Shown: positions 45,700 to 56,460, counted from the first letter of the stretch. The stretch: DNA of 64,000 bases from Achatina immaculata (GCA_009760885.1 CM019713.1:10163274-10227273); one strand, 5' to 3'. The notes: generated by a model from the letters alone, not told the origin. A program made the numbers and translations.

Positions 45700-45900
45700 G
45701 GGTGGAGTTTTTTTTTTCTTTTGACCGACCGGCACCGGGGTCAACCCAACCTCGAAAGATGGGTACCTGGGGCTTCCCTGGGAAACAAGTACAGCGAGGA
45801 CAGGTGCTGGGACTCCTATCTCAAATGCTGTTAAGATTGATTGGAAATGTGAAGACCCCAACACTTCATGCCTCTGCGCCATGCGGGACATAAACCCTGC
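45700..45900 (+). mobile_element. SINE5-like repeat copy
   Basis: Blocks gaccgaccggcaccgggg, gggtacctggggcttccctg and cctatctcaaatgctgttaa in the same order as 36615-36800. No tRNA-like head was identified. Confidence 0.6.
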
Positions 45901-46559
45901 TCCTGGCTGTTTCAAAGTTTCCCAACCTTTTTTCTGGTAGTGGATCCCTGAAGCTAAAATAATTACAACAATAATTCTGCCCCAATATTTACACTTCCAC
46001 GAATGTAAAACCTTCACAAATATCCATTTTTTTAAAAACATTTTTTCGATTTGCTACGTGGATCTCCCCTACATGATATCATCACGGCTTTCCAGGGGTC
46101 ATGAAGATACAGTAAAGGTCCTCTCAGAAAGAATATATGCTTATGGTTCTCTTGTAAAGAGTACAGATTTGGAAAGGGGTTAACTGTATGTGATTTCTAA
46201 TTTTATGTTTGAAATGGGAAGTTTTCGTCATATCCTAACAAACGACATACCGAGTATGCACAAGTTATTGGTCGATTCTATAAGACCATATTTTCACCAA
46301 CACTGAGCAGAAATACGTGATATTACCACTGTTTGAAAAAGGAATCTTTGCAGTTTCATGCTGACCTTAAATGCCTTCGATGTGCGCCCCCCCCCTCCCC
46401 TCCACGCGTGGCATGGCACGGTAGATGTTCAGGGCGGTATTTCCACTCCCGCCAAACTCTCACGAGCATGTCTTGTGTGACGCTTGAAATGGCGGTGCTA
46501 TGTGCCTTCGCAATTCCCGCAGTGTCTTTGGAAGCGGAGGGAAGTAAACATTGTCCTTA
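45901..46559. other. Unassigned sequence
   Basis: C-rich spot at 46386-46400. The 75-codon ORF at 46333 has no known motif. Confidence 0.35.
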
Positions 46560-46698
46560 ACGAAACCCCACATTAAGAATCGCTCACTGTCAGGTCCGGT
46601 GACGGTTGTGGCCATGTGCGGATGATGTTGTCCAAGATGGCCGCCGCACGATAATAATTAAATTAGTGTTGATTGCTACAGGTTTCTGGGCTATAGAC
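46560..46698 (+). promoter_or_regulatory. Candidate promoter/first exon with YY1-like motif
   Basis: caagatggccgcc at 46633-46645 matches the YY1 core (AAGATGGCNGCC), often found at transcription starts. It is followed by a strong donor tagac|gtaagt at 46698/46699. No long ORF. Confidence 0.3.
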
Positions 46699-47042
46699 GT
46701 AAGTCAGAGTTTTTAAGCAATCAGATCTATGTTACTTGTCTCACAAAGACTATGTTAAGATAAGTGTGTTCTTAACACAGATGTTCCCATGGAATACAAA
46801 TCACGTGGCAGCTATCAGTAAGTTTTATCATTACATTTTCTTTCATACCTGTCTTGTAAACCTACCCTTTACCCAAGGGCACTTTTCAGTATCAGTTGTT
46901 ATGAATGTCAGCTTTTTTTTAAGGCTGTACTTTAAATAAACACCAAGAAGTCCGCACTTCTGTGAGGAGGTCAAGCGAAAAAAAAAATGTACATACTTGT
47001 ATGTATAAAATTATTAACAGCGGTGTATATTCTTTTGTTAGC

Positions 47043-47314
47043 AACGCGTCTAAGCAATACGCCGTGGGCTTGATCTGTACGGGCGCAGGGACAAATCAGG
47101 TCAATGCACCTAGAAAAGAAGAGAATATATAATGACACAGACGTGGCATTCAGACAAAAACAGATATGGGAGAAAGCAAAGTGTCTTCGGACTGACTCCA
47201 GAGCAAAAAGCCCGACGCCGTCATGTAACAGAACTACAGCAAATGCAGGATTATTTATATATCCGTGAAACATTAAAAAAATTCGCAACAAATAAAGCAC
47301 TTAACAGATTATGA
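47043..47314 (+). CDS. Candidate small ORF/last exon, unknown function
   Basis: A pyrimidine-rich acceptor tattcttttgttag ends at 47042. The frame from atg 47132 encodes 60 residues including SVFGLTPEQKARRRHVTELQ and DYLYIRETLKKFATNKALNR, charged and protein-like rather than repeat-derived. A second frame from atg 47104 gives MHLEKKRIYNDTDVAFRQKQ, so either one base separates two halves of one gene or only one frame is used. No family recognised. Confidence 0.3.
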
Positions 47315-47398
47315 TTATTCTTACACTAGGAGAGAGAGAGAGGGAGGGGGCGGGAGAGAGAGAGAGAGAGAGAAACTCTTCAAGTTTTTTTTTTCTTT
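47315..47398. repeat. GA-rich run
   Basis: gagagagaga around 47331-47372, then a T run. Confidence 0.8.
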
Positions 47399-47404
47399 AA
47401 TAAA
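47399..47404 (+). terminator. Polyadenylation signal-like hexamer
   Basis: aataaa 85 nt after the stop of the candidate ORF at 47132-47314. Confidence 0.25.
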
Positions 47405-47457
47405 GCCCGCGAGCAGAGCTCTCGTGGTTTGCCGCTTGGCGGCAGCAATAGCAAATA

Positions 47458-47600
47458 TGGCGTTCAGTAACCATGAGCTGTCATTTTGTGTTTTGGGATA
47501 CGCAAGAACCTCGTCCGTTGTGACTGTATAGCGATGATTTTCTAGCGAAATTTCCCGTTCAAGGCGAGGGGTTTCGCTGGTAAGGTTCTCTAACACGATT
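47458..47600 (+). pseudogene. Possible N-terminal HTH fragment of a DUF4817-type transposase
   Basis: A frame from atg reads MAFSNHELSFCVLGYARTSS, similar to the conserved start of DUF4817/HTH transposon proteins of invertebrates, then stops. Downstream frames are broken. Recognised by eye only. Confidence 0.35.
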
Positions 47601-47666
47601 CACAAAGTCAGTGATTTGTTACATTTATTTTGTTCAGGTTAAGAAGTAATGCAGTTATCAGTTTAT

Positions 47667-47825
47667 CTCACCCAGCGGGGATACACGGGTATCCCAAAAC
47701 ACGTCGAGGTTTTCCGGTGAGAAAGTCCAACTCTAGCCTGGATGAGCAACCACCTCTCACCCAGCGGGGATACACGGCTATCCCAAAACAAGTCGTTTTC
47801 CGGTGAGAAAGTCCAACTCTAGATT
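47667..47825. repeat. 89-bp direct duplication
   Basis: ctcacccagcggggatacac through gagaaagtccaactctag occurs twice, offset 89. Confidence 0.88.
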
Positions 47826-47827
47826 AA

Positions 47828-48062
47828 ACTGTTGCAACGAAAACCACGGTGTCACGCATTCCTGCTTCTGAGATCCACCAAGAATACAGGCTCAAGCCCC
47901 GCGATACTCTGAACCTCTTGTGGTCCTCTCGGGGATCTTGTGTGGTCCTTTCGGCGACCACAGGGGGACCACGGGACCTATCGAGGACCACAGGAGTAAA
48001 TTCAGTAGGATCACGGAGCGGTCTTGGTGGTAGAAACGGACGAAGAAGAAGAAGAAGAAGAG
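47828..48062 (+). mobile_element. SINE6-like repeat, plus orientation
   Basis: tgcaacgaaaaccacggtgt through gtcttggtggtagaaacgga, ending gaagaagaagaagaaga. Colinear with the insert in the mariner at 40323-40545. Confidence 0.82.
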
Positions 48063-48329
48063 TAGCTGTTTAGATCTTGTGTTTTGGTATATGAAGTTTG
48101 TGATTTCATACCATCTGGTTGTTCACAAAATTACGAGTATGAATGAATGTTCTATACAGTTTGTTATATTCTGTCAGCCAATGTGTCCTTACATTCAACG
48201 CTTTTATGTTTTTCATGATTGCTGGTCAAACATGTTTGTCCAGTAGCTGGAGGCACGCCATTTTTTTTCGGTTTCTTTTTCAGTCGGTCTTTCATTTTTG
48301 TCTTCTCTATTTTCTATCCTGTCTTTAGT
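48063..48329. other. Unassigned sequence
   Basis: Nothing recognised. Confidence 0.35.
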
Positions 48330-48570
48330 TGTGAGCTCAGTCTTACTACATTCTGTTGTGCTCTTGATTGTTTTAGCTCAGTCTTGCTAGATTTTGTTAT
48401 TCTTGAATGTCTCAGTTGAGTTTCATTAGACTAACGTGTTCTTGGCTATCTCAGCTGAGTTTCACTAGACTTTCGTGTCTTTGAGTGTCTCAGTTGAGTT
48501 TCACTAGACTAACGTGTTCTTGGCTGTTTCAGTTGAGTTTCACTAGACTATTGTGTTCTTGGCTGTTTCA
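48330..48570. repeat. Minisatellite, ~38-40-bp unit
   Basis: About five to six copies with tcagttgagtttcactagac and gtgttcttggctgt; the left copies are diverged. Confidence 0.88.
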
Positions 48571-48835
48571 CAGAAATGTTGTCTTTATAAATAATCAGAT
48601 TTTCTAGTCGGTTTGCCTTGGCAGTCATTTTATTTATGTGGTCAAAATCAGACTTTCTGATGTCTGTTCTTTTCTCTGGTGTCTGTCTTGTACATGTTAG
48701 TTGTTTTGGTATATGATCCCTGCACAAACATTTCTTGTTTCCTTTAGTTTAGCTACAACAGGTTTTCCAAAGAATTCAATCATGACTCTGGCCTGCAATG
48801 CTGTAGCTTTATCCTTGTTGACTGAAAGTCAGCCC
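48571..48835. other. Unassigned sequence
   Basis: Nothing recognised. Confidence 0.35.
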
Positions 48836-49304
48836 CTTGCATGTCCCTTGCGAAACTTCGAGATTTGTGTCTATTGTGTGGCCCTGTAATTTAACCATTA
48901 ACACTCTGTCCGATATGCATCGGAAACCTTTCATAGTTCTTGCTGTCTTCTTGTCCAGTACTATGCCAAACTCCATTTCTACACTGGATTCCCCCGGAAT
49001 ATATTATTTTGAAGTCTTTATGATCTCTGCTTCTTGCTCCAGTCCATCTCATTTCACATAAACCAAGGATGTTACTTTCCATTCTTTTCATTTCTTTTTC
49101 GATGTTTTCCAGTTTTCCAAGTTCTGTTAGTGTTCTAATGTTCCATGTTGCAAGTACTGTGGTGTTACTTATGTTTTCTTTGCGTACAGTAGTTGGATGA
49201 CGATCTAGTATCACCTGTCGCACGTGACAGTCCCAGCCGGACGAGGTGGTTCCACTGGAACCCCTATTAACGTCGTTATGATTCAAAGAATTGTGGATTA
49301 TCAT
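48836..49304 (-). mobile_element. LINE-A endonuclease part joined to its 3' tip
   Basis: Minus 49304-48891 encodes the start of an APE-type endonuclease: VLATWNIRTLTELGKLENIE, NILGLCEMRWTG (the catalytic glutamate region). It then stops at VNG and passes into MVKLQGHTIDTNLE. At 48838-48858 it is followed at once by the reverse complement of the last ~20 bp of LINE-A (tgcatgtcccttgcg). RT and most of the endonuclease are missing, so this is an internally deleted derivative. Confidence 0.75.
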
Positions 49305-50699
49305 GATTGTTCTTGGGAATATACAGTGTTGGCTTCCCCTTGCCTTCCACCGGTTTGTTTATGGTTTACTCCACTAGCCTTTGACTCTGGTCAGAGCCTA
49401 CCCTACAAGGCAGCAGGGGGTTTGAAATCAGAGTTTTCCTTCTCCTAACGTGTCTCATCTACCCGAAGCGTCTGGTTTTCAGGCGCCAGATACTTGCCTT
49501 TCGCCTCTTCTCCTGCCAGTTTAAACAGTTCCGCCACGAGAGGACCAGGAGCCAAATTTACACTGCTAGAGGCTATTTGAGACGCACGCCTTGGAGGCAT
49601 TTAGCTGGAGTAGAGAGCTTATCCTCCACGCCATCTCCAGCTATTACAGTCCTTAGAACCTCAGTTGTTTTAGGAAAGCGAAATGATTTGGCAACAGTTC
49701 TGTGCTGATGTGTGCCACATTTACAGCTTTGTGTAGCACATGGAGAAGACTTGGGTCTGGATGATGACTGGAAAAAAAAATGTATCACTAAAGAAAACTA
49801 TCGAAACATTTGTCAGGACAGTTCATGCAATTTTCAATAAGTCACTGGTATGGAGACACAAATCTGAAGAACTTTGTGAGGCTGCAAGTTGTGAAATTGT
49901 TTTGTTCTGTAATTTAAATAAAGTCAGAAGACGTTATAGGCGTTTTGCTGTTAGACCTTTGAGACCAGGTTGAGCAAGACAATGACACAGTTCATAAATA
50001 CTTTTGGATAAATTGGCCATGTCTGAGTATCATGTTGCTAATGCCATTTTAAATGTGGTGTTGGAAGAACTGGCAGATATTTGTCGACTTCTTCAACGCA
50101 GTTCACTAACTTCAGCAACTTACCAGTTCACAAAAGCCAAGATTAGAAAACTACGAACACAGTATCTTGTCGCAACGGTCCATTTCTCAGCAGAAATTAA
50201 ATAAATAACAAAATGATTCTCTCTGCTGTACGTTGATACTGATCAGGGAATCTAAATGTAACACAGACCGTTGTCGCTGAGATTCCAAAAATAAACTAGC
50301 GACGTCATAGACGGTATCACGTGAGCGCGAAAAACAAAATGGGCGAGGGTCCAACATTCAGAGAGCCGACATGTTTCGTTGAAAATCTGGCTTATCTCCC
50401 TTGAGGTAGTACTTGACACGGTACTTAGAATATGTATATATAATATAGAACAAATATATCAAGCCTTATCATAATTATTTTTTATCAAACCGGAACTCCT
50501 ACCATAATATTTGTTTCTCAAACCGGGACAATCCTGAGAAAATACTCACAACAGAAAATAAAGCCTACTAGGATACGTTCCTATGATTGAAGCGGCTAAA
50601 TAAAGAAGTTGTTAAAAAAACAACAATGAGTTAAAAGTAATTTTAATAACTCAACTGAACATAACTTATCATTAAGAAGTTATTAATATTTATCACTAG
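49305..50699. other. Unassigned sequence, partly possible LINE-A 5' region
   Basis: 49305-49620 may be the 5' leader of the LINE-A copy (minus strand). ORFs at 49740-50204 have no recognised motif. An aaaccgggacaatcc motif at 50519-50536 resembles one at 52205-52222. Confidence 0.35.
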
Positions 50700-51480
50700 T
50701 GTGAAGGTTCTGTTAAAATTCTTTGTTATTTTTAATGGCATCGAAAATTTCACTGCGATTTAGTTCACTGTTACATTTGCAATGTAGTAAAGCTTTGACG
50801 TCAGCCATTCAACCTCTTTCATCAGACCACATGATATTCATTATTGAGAATACTCTTCCGACTGGTGCAGATGAGCCTGGCATGCTGAAAATGTGTTCTA
50901 TAATTCGAACAAGATTGAGTAATGAAATGTTCTTTTCTTTGAAATGACTGAAAATATGTATCCATTTTTCTTCACAACTTGTATATTTTTCCAAATTTCA
51001 TAGTTTGCTGACCAAAAAGCTTCTGCAATCACTACTTCATCAAACAGTTGATCCATGTTTATTGTATTATTTGCAACAGTTTCATTATTTTTTTTCACTT
51101 GAAGCTTCAGTTTCAGACCATGTTAATTCATTGTTGTTTATCCAAGTAAAAGATTCTGCTCCACCAAAACTGTTTTCCCATAGCTCAATGTAAGAAAGAC
51201 ATCTGTCATAAAATGCTGTAAATTCTTGTAGGATTGTATTGATATTAATACTTCCATTATTTTCTAGTATTCTAAAACGTTTTTTTTTAATTTTGCTTCT
51301 TGGGCCATACATTTATTATCACGCCTTTCCTCAAGGTTTGTTTTTAATTTTCCAAGTTCTCTGACAATATCAGTTCCACTCGCTTTTGTACTTTCCATGA
51401 TCAAGATAGCTTTGCTAAACAATTTGAGTTGCCCTTGCACAAACCACAAATACATTTCACCACAATAAGGCCACATGCTC
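50700..51480 (-). pseudogene. hAT-family transposase, C-terminal part, frameshifted
   Basis: Overlapping minus-strand frames (51476-51264, 51312-51085, 51098-50898, 50994-50809) read as one protein with frameshifts. It ends with the hAT dimerisation domain: LLNLVRIIEHIFSMPGSSAP, then VGRVFS in place of the usual VERVFS, MNIMWSDER, and after a further break VKALLHC. The N-terminal zinc finger and most catalytic residues are not identified. A LINE-C copy separates it from 51993-52250, which may be its upstream continuation. Confidence 0.75.
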
Positions 51481-51519
51481 TAAATTTTTGGGGGAAAACA
51501 TCTAAACAACATTAAAAGT

Positions 51520-51992
51520 ACTTAGATCTTACATCTTACATCTTACATCCTTCTCGTGCCGTTAAACGTCACGTAGTAGTTCTACAAGATTTCCTGCCTT
51601 CGGCGAGTTTTTCAATCTCATCAAGGGATGTTATGCCCACTGAAGTGGCTTCTCTTAACAATGTGCTCTTTAGAGTTTCACGTGGTCGACCTATTCTTCT
51701 TCGGCCTGTTGTGTTCCGTTTGATAGCTTGTTTGGGAATTCTCTGATTGTTTCATCTCATCACATGACCGACATATGTTCATCTTCTTTTTCTGAGCAAC
51801 CATGAGACAGGTTGTTGTTTGCTCGTCTGTCTGATCTCTGTGTTGTTCTTGAATTCATACAGAGTATTTTCCTTAGTCCGATTTCTTTTCTATTTCTTTA
51901 GTTGTTTTCCAGCTTTCGCATGCATAAATGAGGGTGGATATTACATTTGAATTGAATAATCTAAACTTAGTTTTTGTGCTTATAACTTTCGA
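51520..51992 (-). mobile_element. LINE-C copy inserted next to or within the hAT remains
   Basis: Minus strand: WQSKVISTKTKFRLFNSNVI, STLIYACESWKTTKEIE, then frameshifts, the RPRETLKST-type box and the end. The tail is seen on the plus strand as cttacatcttacatcttaca (51525-51550). Confidence 0.87.
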
Positions 51993-52260
51993 CTGCCATA
52001 TGTTCTCAAGATTAGGTCTAGATACAGAATATTTAGATTGCCAGCAGTGAGTGTAACAGAGGTGATACTTTAGTTGCCAAATCGCCATTTTACCAGAGGC
52101 TGCACTATTGTTTTTACTTCTTGTATATTCGGCACTTTTAAAATTTTTACAAAATAACTGTGATAAAATGACAAACTGGCCCCGACGCAGGGACCACATC
52201 ATCAAACCGGGACAGTCCCGGTCAAAGTGGGACGTCTGGTAAGCCTAAATATATCCATAG
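51993..52260 (-). other. Possible upstream part of the hAT element
   Basis: Minus frame VILSQLFCKNFKSAEYTRSK is open but not recognised. 52205-52235 has aaaccgggacagtcccggtc and gggacgtctgg, which resembles hAT-end sequence. Uncertain. Confidence 0.3.
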
Positions 52261-52261
52261 T

Positions 52262-52905
52262 TCAAGAACGTAATGTTGAAGAAGGCTGGCTAGTAAAGAA
52301 AAGAATATTTTAGACATATTAAATGTCATGATAATTTAGAGAAGACCTTCTTGGAAGGGTACATAATGGGAAAAAGAAAGAGAGGAAGACCAGGGCGAAG
52401 ATGGTTGCAAGACATCGTTGATGATCTGGAAATGGATGCATCGGCAGCAGGACATCTTGCTCACAACCGATAGGCCTACAGAAGAGCTGTTCATTCATTC
52501 ATTCATTCCTTTGCATGTCCCTTGTGGAACTTTGCCTCCCAAACAGCACTCCTGTAGGCCTCTCGGTTGTGAGCAAGATGGCCTGCTGCTGCTGCATCCA
52601 TTTCCAGATCATCAACGGTGTCTTGCAGCCATCTTCGTTTCGGTCTTCCTCTTTTTCTTTTTCCCATTATGTATCCTTCCAATACGGTCTTCTCTAAATT
52701 ATCATGACGTTTAATGTGTCCAAAATATTTAAGTTTTCTGTCTTTAATCCTCTTTACTAGCCAGCCTTCTTCAATATTAAGCTCTTGTAGTACAGATATA
52801 TTTGTTCTTTTTTGTGTCCACGATATTTGGAGAACTCTTCTATAGCATTTACTAGAGCTGTTAGGGAAGCAAAATTCCGCAAGGGGCATGCAAATGACTG
52901 ACTGA
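52262..52905 (+). mobile_element. LINE-A copy (plus) split by an opposite LINE-A copy
   Basis: 52262-52491 covers NVEEGWLVKK..., HDNLEKTFLEGYIMGKRKRG and RWLQDIVDDLEMDASAAGHL in plus orientation. It resumes at 52863-52905 (gttagggaagcaaaattccg, catgcaaatgactgac). The 9-bp agagctgtt is duplicated at 52483-52491 and 52854-52862. Confidence 0.85.
52492..52853 (-). mobile_element. LINE-A copy (minus) nested in LINE-A
   Basis: Minus strand CYRRVLQISWTQKRTNISVL through the stop at 52503, with an (ATGA)n tail at 52492-52510. 5'-truncated at about 52853, next to the right target duplication. Confidence 0.87.
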
Positions 52906-53129
52906 TTGACTTAGAATATGTGAAGTTTCCTGGTAGTAAGGGTGAAAAGTGATCTATCTTCTCAGCCCAGGTGATTGATCGTTCAACAGGAAGGCTGGTT
53001 TATCATTATCTGTTGGCCTTTCTTCCTCTCAAACTGATAAGTGTCACGTGATTTCTAGATATTTTTATTCTCACAAACAGCCATGTCGAGAGGGAGTCAA
53101 TCTGGTGCTTTGCCTTGGGGCCCGGAGAT

Positions 53130-53712
53130 TTTTCCCTGTTTTAAGGGACGGCCCAGAATGGTTGGTTCAATGGTTCAAAATTAGATTCCGGTGTCACTGC
53201 ATTCAAACAGCCTCGTATATGCTCTGTCGCATCCATGTAAGACTGTGTTTGTTTACAGTTCCCATCAAGTGTCGGTTGTTTAAGATGCGTTTTCTGCCAC
53301 ACAGTTCAGATCTCCTGCCAGCATCTTTAATTTGTCTTATCTCCAGCAGTCTCTTCACAACTAAATTGCTATTCCATTCACCTTCCTCATTTTTCTCCCC
53401 AGCCTTTCCAGCGCAGTTTTAGCAATATCAGCCTTGTCGATTCTCAGCCTACCATTTATGTTAGTCTGTCCAGCAAGTCTGTCTGACACTTCACTGCCAT
53501 GTGCTCATGCATGCCCTGGACAATAAAACCATGGCAGGCTCGTCACAGTTGACTGACTTAACAGATGAACCCATTCTTTTCGAAAGCAATTTTTTCTCAA
53601 TCTTACGAAGCATACTCTGTGAATCTGTCACAATGACACCACTAACCACATCACGGGCAACTAGCCATTCCATTGCCGCCGACAGCCTCATTTTCCATTC
53701 GCATGCTTGAAG
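53130..53712 (-). mobile_element. LINE-I1 RNase H fragment (copy 1)
   Basis: Minus frame 53724-53491 reads KMRLSAAMEWLVARDVVSGV and IVTDSQSMLRKIEKKLL (second RNase H aspartate), then frameshifted sequence down to the element's downstream part. Confidence 0.75.
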
Positions 53713-54210
53713 TATGGAATTCAAAAGTTATAAGCACAAAAACCAAGTTAAGACTATTCAATTCAAATGTAATATCCACCCTCGTTTATGCACGCGAAAG
53801 CTGGAAAACAACTAAAGAAATAGAAATGAGATTAGACTCTTTTGAAAACAAATGCCTAAGGAAAATACTCGGCATCAAGTGGAATGAATTCAAGAACAAT
53901 GCAGAGATAAGACAGATGACTGAACAACAACCAGTCTCATGGGTGATCAGGAAAAGGAGATGGACATATGTTGGTCACTTGATGAGAAGAAATGACCAGA
54001 GAATCCCAAAACAAGCTATCAAGTGGAACACAACAGGCCGAAGAAAAAGGGGCAGACCGCGTGAAACTCTGAAGAGGACATTATTAAGAGAGGCCAAGTT
54101 AACAGGCATAAAATCCTTTGATGAGGTTGAAAGACTCGCCGAAGACAGGAAAAATTGGCGAACTACTTTACGAGCCCTATGTGACGTTTAACGGCACGGG
54201 AAGGATATAA
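53713..54210 (+). mobile_element. LINE-C copy (copy 1)
   Basis: Open 172-codon frame: VWNSKVISTKTKLRLFNSNV, FENKCLRKILGIKWNEFKNN, RKRGRPRETLKRTLLREAKL, NWRTTLRALCDV, stop at 54189-54191. The tail is cut at gatata by the duplication. Confidence 0.88.
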
Positions 54211-55626
54211 GATATATTTGTTCTTTTTTGTGTCCACGATATTTGGAGAACTCTTCTATAGCATTTACTAGAGCTGTTAGGGAAGCAAAATTCCGCAAGG
54301 GGCATGCAAATGACTGACTGATTGACTTAGAATATGTGAAGTTTCCTGGTAGTAAGGGTGAAAAGTGATCTATCTTCTCAGCCCAGGTGATTGATCGTTC
54401 AACAGGAAGGCTGGTTTATCATTATCTGTTGGCCTTTCTTCCTCTCAAACTGATAAGTGTCACGTGATTTCTAGATATTTTTATTCTCACAAACAGCCAT
54501 GTCGAGAGGGAGTCAATCTGGTGCTTTGCCTTGGGGCCCGGAGATTTTTCCCTGTTTTAAGGGACGGCCCAGAATGGTTGGTTCAATGGTTCAAAATTAG
54601 ATTCCGGTGTCACTGCATTCAAACAGCCTCGTATATGCTCTGTCGCATCCATGTAAGACTGTGTTTGTTTACAGTTCCCATCAAGTGTCGGTTGTTTAAG
54701 ATGCGTTTTCTGCCACACAGTTCAGATCTCCTGCCAGCATCTTTAATTTGTCTTATCTCCAGCAGTCTCTTCACAACTAAATTGCTATTCCATTCACCTT
54801 CCTCATTTTTCTCCCCAGCCTTTCCAGCGCAGTTTTAGCAATATCAGCCTTGTCGATTCTCAGCCTACCATTTATGTTAGTCTGTCCAGCAAGTCTGTCT
54901 GACACTTCACTGCCATGTGCTCATGCATGCCCTGGACAATAAAACCATGGCAGGCTCGTCACAGTTGACTGACTTAACAGATGAACCCATTCTTTTCGAA
55001 AGCAATTTTTTCTCAATCTTACGAAGCATACTCTGTGAATCTGTCACAATGACACCACTAACCACATCACGGGCAACTAGCCATTCCATTGCCGCCGACA
55101 GCCTCATTTTCCATTCGCATGCTTGAAGTATGGAATTCAAAAGTTATAAGCACAAAAACCAAGTTAAGACTATTCAATTCAAATGTAATATCCACCCTCG
55201 TTTATGCACGCGAAAGCTGGAAAACAACTAAAGAAATAGAAATGAGATTAGACTCTTTTGAAAACAAATGCCTAAGGAAAATACTCGGCATCAAGTGGAA
55301 TGAATTCAAGAACAATGCAGAGATAAGACAGATGACTGAACAACAACCAGTCTCATGGGTGATCAGGAAAAGGAGATGGACATATGTTGGTCACTTGATG
55401 AGAAGAAATGACCAGAGAATCCCAAAACAAGCTATCAAGTGGAACACAACAGGCCGAAGAAAAAGGGGCAGACCGCGTGAAACTCTGAAGAGGACATTAT
55501 TAAGAGAGGCCAAGTTAACAGGCATAAAATCCTTTGATGAGGTTGAAAGACTCGCCGAAGACAGGAAAAATTGGCGAACTACTTTACGAGCCCTATGTGA
55601 CGTTTAACGGCACGGGAAGGATATAA
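54211..55626. repeat. 1,416-bp tandem duplication, copy 2
   Basis: Identical at all sampled landmarks to 52795-54210; the full LINE-C tail and right flank exist only here. Confidence 0.96.
54546..55128 (-). mobile_element. LINE-I1 RNase H fragment (copy 2)
   Basis: Same content as 53130-53712. Its upstream part continues at 55640-55835, beyond the LINE-C insertion. Confidence 0.75.
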
Positions 55627-55639
55627 GATATAAGATAAG
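55129..55639 (+). mobile_element. LINE-C copy (copy 2) inserted in LINE-I1
   Basis: 5'-truncated LINE-C with intact C-terminal frame (172 codons) and a gatataagatataagata tail, flanked by atgcttgaag at 55119-55128 and 55640-55649, a 10-bp target duplication. Confidence 0.88.
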
Positions 55640-55835
55640 ATGCTTGAAGCGGTGACTTCTAAGGCTCCCGAACCATGTGCCACTACTCTTCCATTTCGGT
55701 GGATAGCAAAACCGCAGCCACTTCCCAGTTACTGAGCCATCTGTATATATTACCGTGTCGGAAGACCCACAGTGATGCTGGATGAGATCTTGAACCCAAA
55801 GTTCAACTGTACCCTGTGCCCACTCGACATTCACA
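55640..55835 (-). mobile_element. LINE-I1 RNase H, upstream part
   Basis: Minus frame reads GSSDTVIYTDGSVTGKW, the first RNase H aspartate (YTDGS). Together with 54546-55128 it formed one RNase H domain before the LINE-C insertion. Confidence 0.72.
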
Positions 55836-56045
55836 GCCTTTCCTCTCTCTCTCTCTATCTCCTCTCTCTCTCAGTCTCCTCTCTCTCCTCTCTCTATTGA
55901 TTTAATAGTATCTCCTCTCTCTATCTCCTCTCTCTATTGATTTAATATTATCTCCTCTCTCTCTCTCCTCTCTCTCTATTGATTTAATGTTATCTCCTCG
56001 CTCTCCTTTCTATCTCCTCTCTCCTCCCTCTCTCTCTCTCTCTCT
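55836..56045. repeat. CT-rich array with attgatttaata units
   Basis: ctctctcctc runs alternate with ctattgatttaatattatct every ~30-60 bp. The same array continues at 56391-56460 and 57731-57880, split by two LINE insertions. Confidence 0.92.
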
Positions 56046-56390
56046 GAACCTTAAGTGCCCAGGGCACATGGGGCTTCCGCAAGGGTTTTCCACAAATGCC
56101 TGTCTTTCGCCTTTTTTTCTGCTCTTGCCCAGGTGAGCCCTCTATTGCTCAACATCCTTTCTGTTGTTCTTCTCCATGTCTCTTTTGGTCTACCCTTACT
56201 TCTGCTCCCCTGTGGTGTCCATCTTAGTGCTATTTTTGGTAGTGAGTTGTCAGTCATTCGGAGCACATGTCCCAACCATCGCCAGCGTCTTTCCTCAATA
56301 ATTGTTGTCAGTGGTTTCATCTGCATTTCTGCTAATAAGATGTTATTTCTTATGGTGTTTGGCCAAAATATTTTTTTTAATTCTACGTAA
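56046..56390 (-). mobile_element. LINE-F 3' end in the CT array
   Basis: Minus 56326-56051 is open for 91 codons: PLTTIIEERRWRWLGHVLRM, PKIALRWTPQGSRSKGRPKE, WARAEKKAKDRHLWKTLAEA. The end ttaaggttcag runs into GA repeat. Same family as 39527-39752. Confidence 0.85.
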
Positions 56391-56460
56391 ACATTTAGTC
56401 CTCCCTCTATTGAGTTAATATTATCTCCTCTCTCTCTCCTCCCTCTATTGATTTAATATT
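56391..56460. repeat. CT-rich array, middle part
   Basis: cctccctctattgatttaat units between LINE-F and LINE-I2; the last unit supplies the LINE-I2 target site. Confidence 0.85.

Larger units (their letters stand above)
52795..54210. repeat. 1,416-bp tandem duplication, copy 1
   Basis: Sampled stretches match 54211-55626 exactly at offset 1416. The junction at 54211 joins the gatata of a LINE-C tail to the gatata within the nested LINE-A at 52795. Confidence 0.96.

Noticed and set aside
47321..47596. 91-codon minus ORF opposite the DUF4817-like stretch
   Set aside because: The plus-strand frame gives a better match to a known transposon start; the minus frame ends in GA-repeat translation.
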